Assembly: GCA_030641425.1 (NCBI GenBank) | Contig: DAOWHM010000085.1 | Span: 1-5,029 of the forward strand | Origin: Candidatus Bathyarchaeota archaeon | GTDB lineage: Archaea; Thermoproteota; Bathyarchaeia; Bathyarchaeales; SOJC01 | DNA length: 5,029 nucleotides | Direction of reading: 5' to 3' | In this document: in pieces, positions 4,695 through 5,029 of the stretch | How positions within the stretch are numbered: position 1 is the first letter of the stretch | Layout: each line of letters opens with the position of its first letter | Notes under the pieces: model-generated | Told to the model about the DNA's origin: nothing | The model's input: only the letters and a program-made list of their open reading frames with translations | Database searches by the model: none | Translations under genes and position numbers: made by a program

Positions 4695-5029
4695 ATGACT
4701 GAAAATGCAGAGGTGAATCCCCAAATAGGTCTTGAGGGAAACCAGGTCTGCAGGTCTTTTTCTATCTCTTACATGAATAATTACTCAGATCCTCAACAAC
4801 TTCAGAGAGAAGCGTGGGATCAATATCGACATGGAGTTAGGGTAGACGAAGTCGAGAGTAAGCTTTGTGAACTCTTGGAAGCTATAAGTGCTGAAACTGC
4901 GGAGCTTGGTGAGTTCATAACAAAGGAGAGAGAACTGACCAAGGAGCTTTATTGTATCCTGCGTGAAATCCTTATACATCTTAAGACTCCCATCGATATT
5001 CCTGCGGAAAGTGTGACGAAGCTGAGGTA
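4695..5029 (+). CDS. Hypothetical protein with probable coiled coil, 3' end cut by window edge
   Basis: The frame is open from the ATG at 4695 to the window end, giving 111 residues without a stop. I do not recognise the family. Residues 1-35 are polar and look disordered. From about residue 48 to 95 the sequence is rich in Glu, Leu and Lys with hydrophobic residues at heptad-like spacing (V50-D-E-V-E-S-K-L, then L-L-E-A-I-S-A-E, then L-T-K-E-L), which suggests a coiled coil and therefore an oligomer or a partner protein. A Pro-rich segment (K-T-P-I-D-I-P-A) then starts a new region that continues beyond the window. There is no signal peptide or membrane segment in the visible part. It follows lon on the same strand after 227 bases, so it is probably a separate transcription unit. 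Translation could instead begin at Met27 (ATG at 4773). Confidence 0.6.
   Translation, partial: MTENAEVNPQIGLEGNQVCRSFSISYMNNYSDPQQLQREAWDQYRHGVRVDEVESKLCELLEAISAETAELGEFITKERELTKELYCILREILIHLKTPIDIPAESVTKLR

Noticed and set aside
4510..4695. 61-codon minus-strand frame starting with TTG
   Set aside because: Part of it reads like a plausible protein, but it has no Shine-Dalgarno site, a rare start codon and no recognised domain. It could be a gene remnant; kept only as a note in the intergenic entry.
4785..4979. 64-codon minus-strand frame at the right end
   Set aside because: It lies antisense to the better supported plus-strand frame with a ribosome binding site, and looks like a shadow.

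Overview
The window looks archaeal, most plausibly from a Bathyarchaeia-like or other uncultured TACK-type lineage. The lineage is my inference from the gene set and has not been searched. Three things point to archaea: class III signal peptides on two tandem pilin-like proteins, a TrmB-type regulator, and a membrane-anchored Lon protease with transmembrane helices inside its AAA+ module. Promoter candidates are of the TATA-box kind and every main gene has a Shine-Dalgarno-like site.

Layout. The left part is read on the minus strand. A TrmB-family regulator (1105-2022) lies upstream of a complete type IV pilin/archaellin-like gene (406-969). A second, closely related pilin-like gene follows (1-251, cut by the window edge). 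The two pilins are about 76% identical over the 83 residues that can be compared, and they share the same ribosome binding site and an identical 12-base upstream element. A 243-base divergent control region (2023-2265) separates the regulator from a plus-strand lon gene (2266-4467). That region holds a 14-base perfect palindrome, TCTGAA repeats and a TATA-like box for each direction. Downstream of lon is a 227-base intergenic stretch (4468-4694) with weak hairpins and a tiny Shine-Dalgarno-led reading frame. A plus-strand gene then runs off the right end (4695-5029) and encodes a probable coiled-coil protein of unknown function.

How the parts may fit. The regulator sits back to back with lon and just upstream of the pilins, so it could control itself, lon, the pilins or all three; nothing in the sequence proves which. 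The most notable point is the Lon protein. Its overall plan is archaeal LonB: no large N-terminal domain, and two membrane helices between Walker A and Walker B. Yet its protease active site reads G-P-S-A-G with Asp three residues before the Ser, as in bacterial LonA, instead of the G-D-S-A-S expected in LonB. It also carries a 4-residue insertion between the catalytic Ser and Lys. There is no RNA gene, insertion sequence, CRISPR array or clear new multi-gene system in the window.
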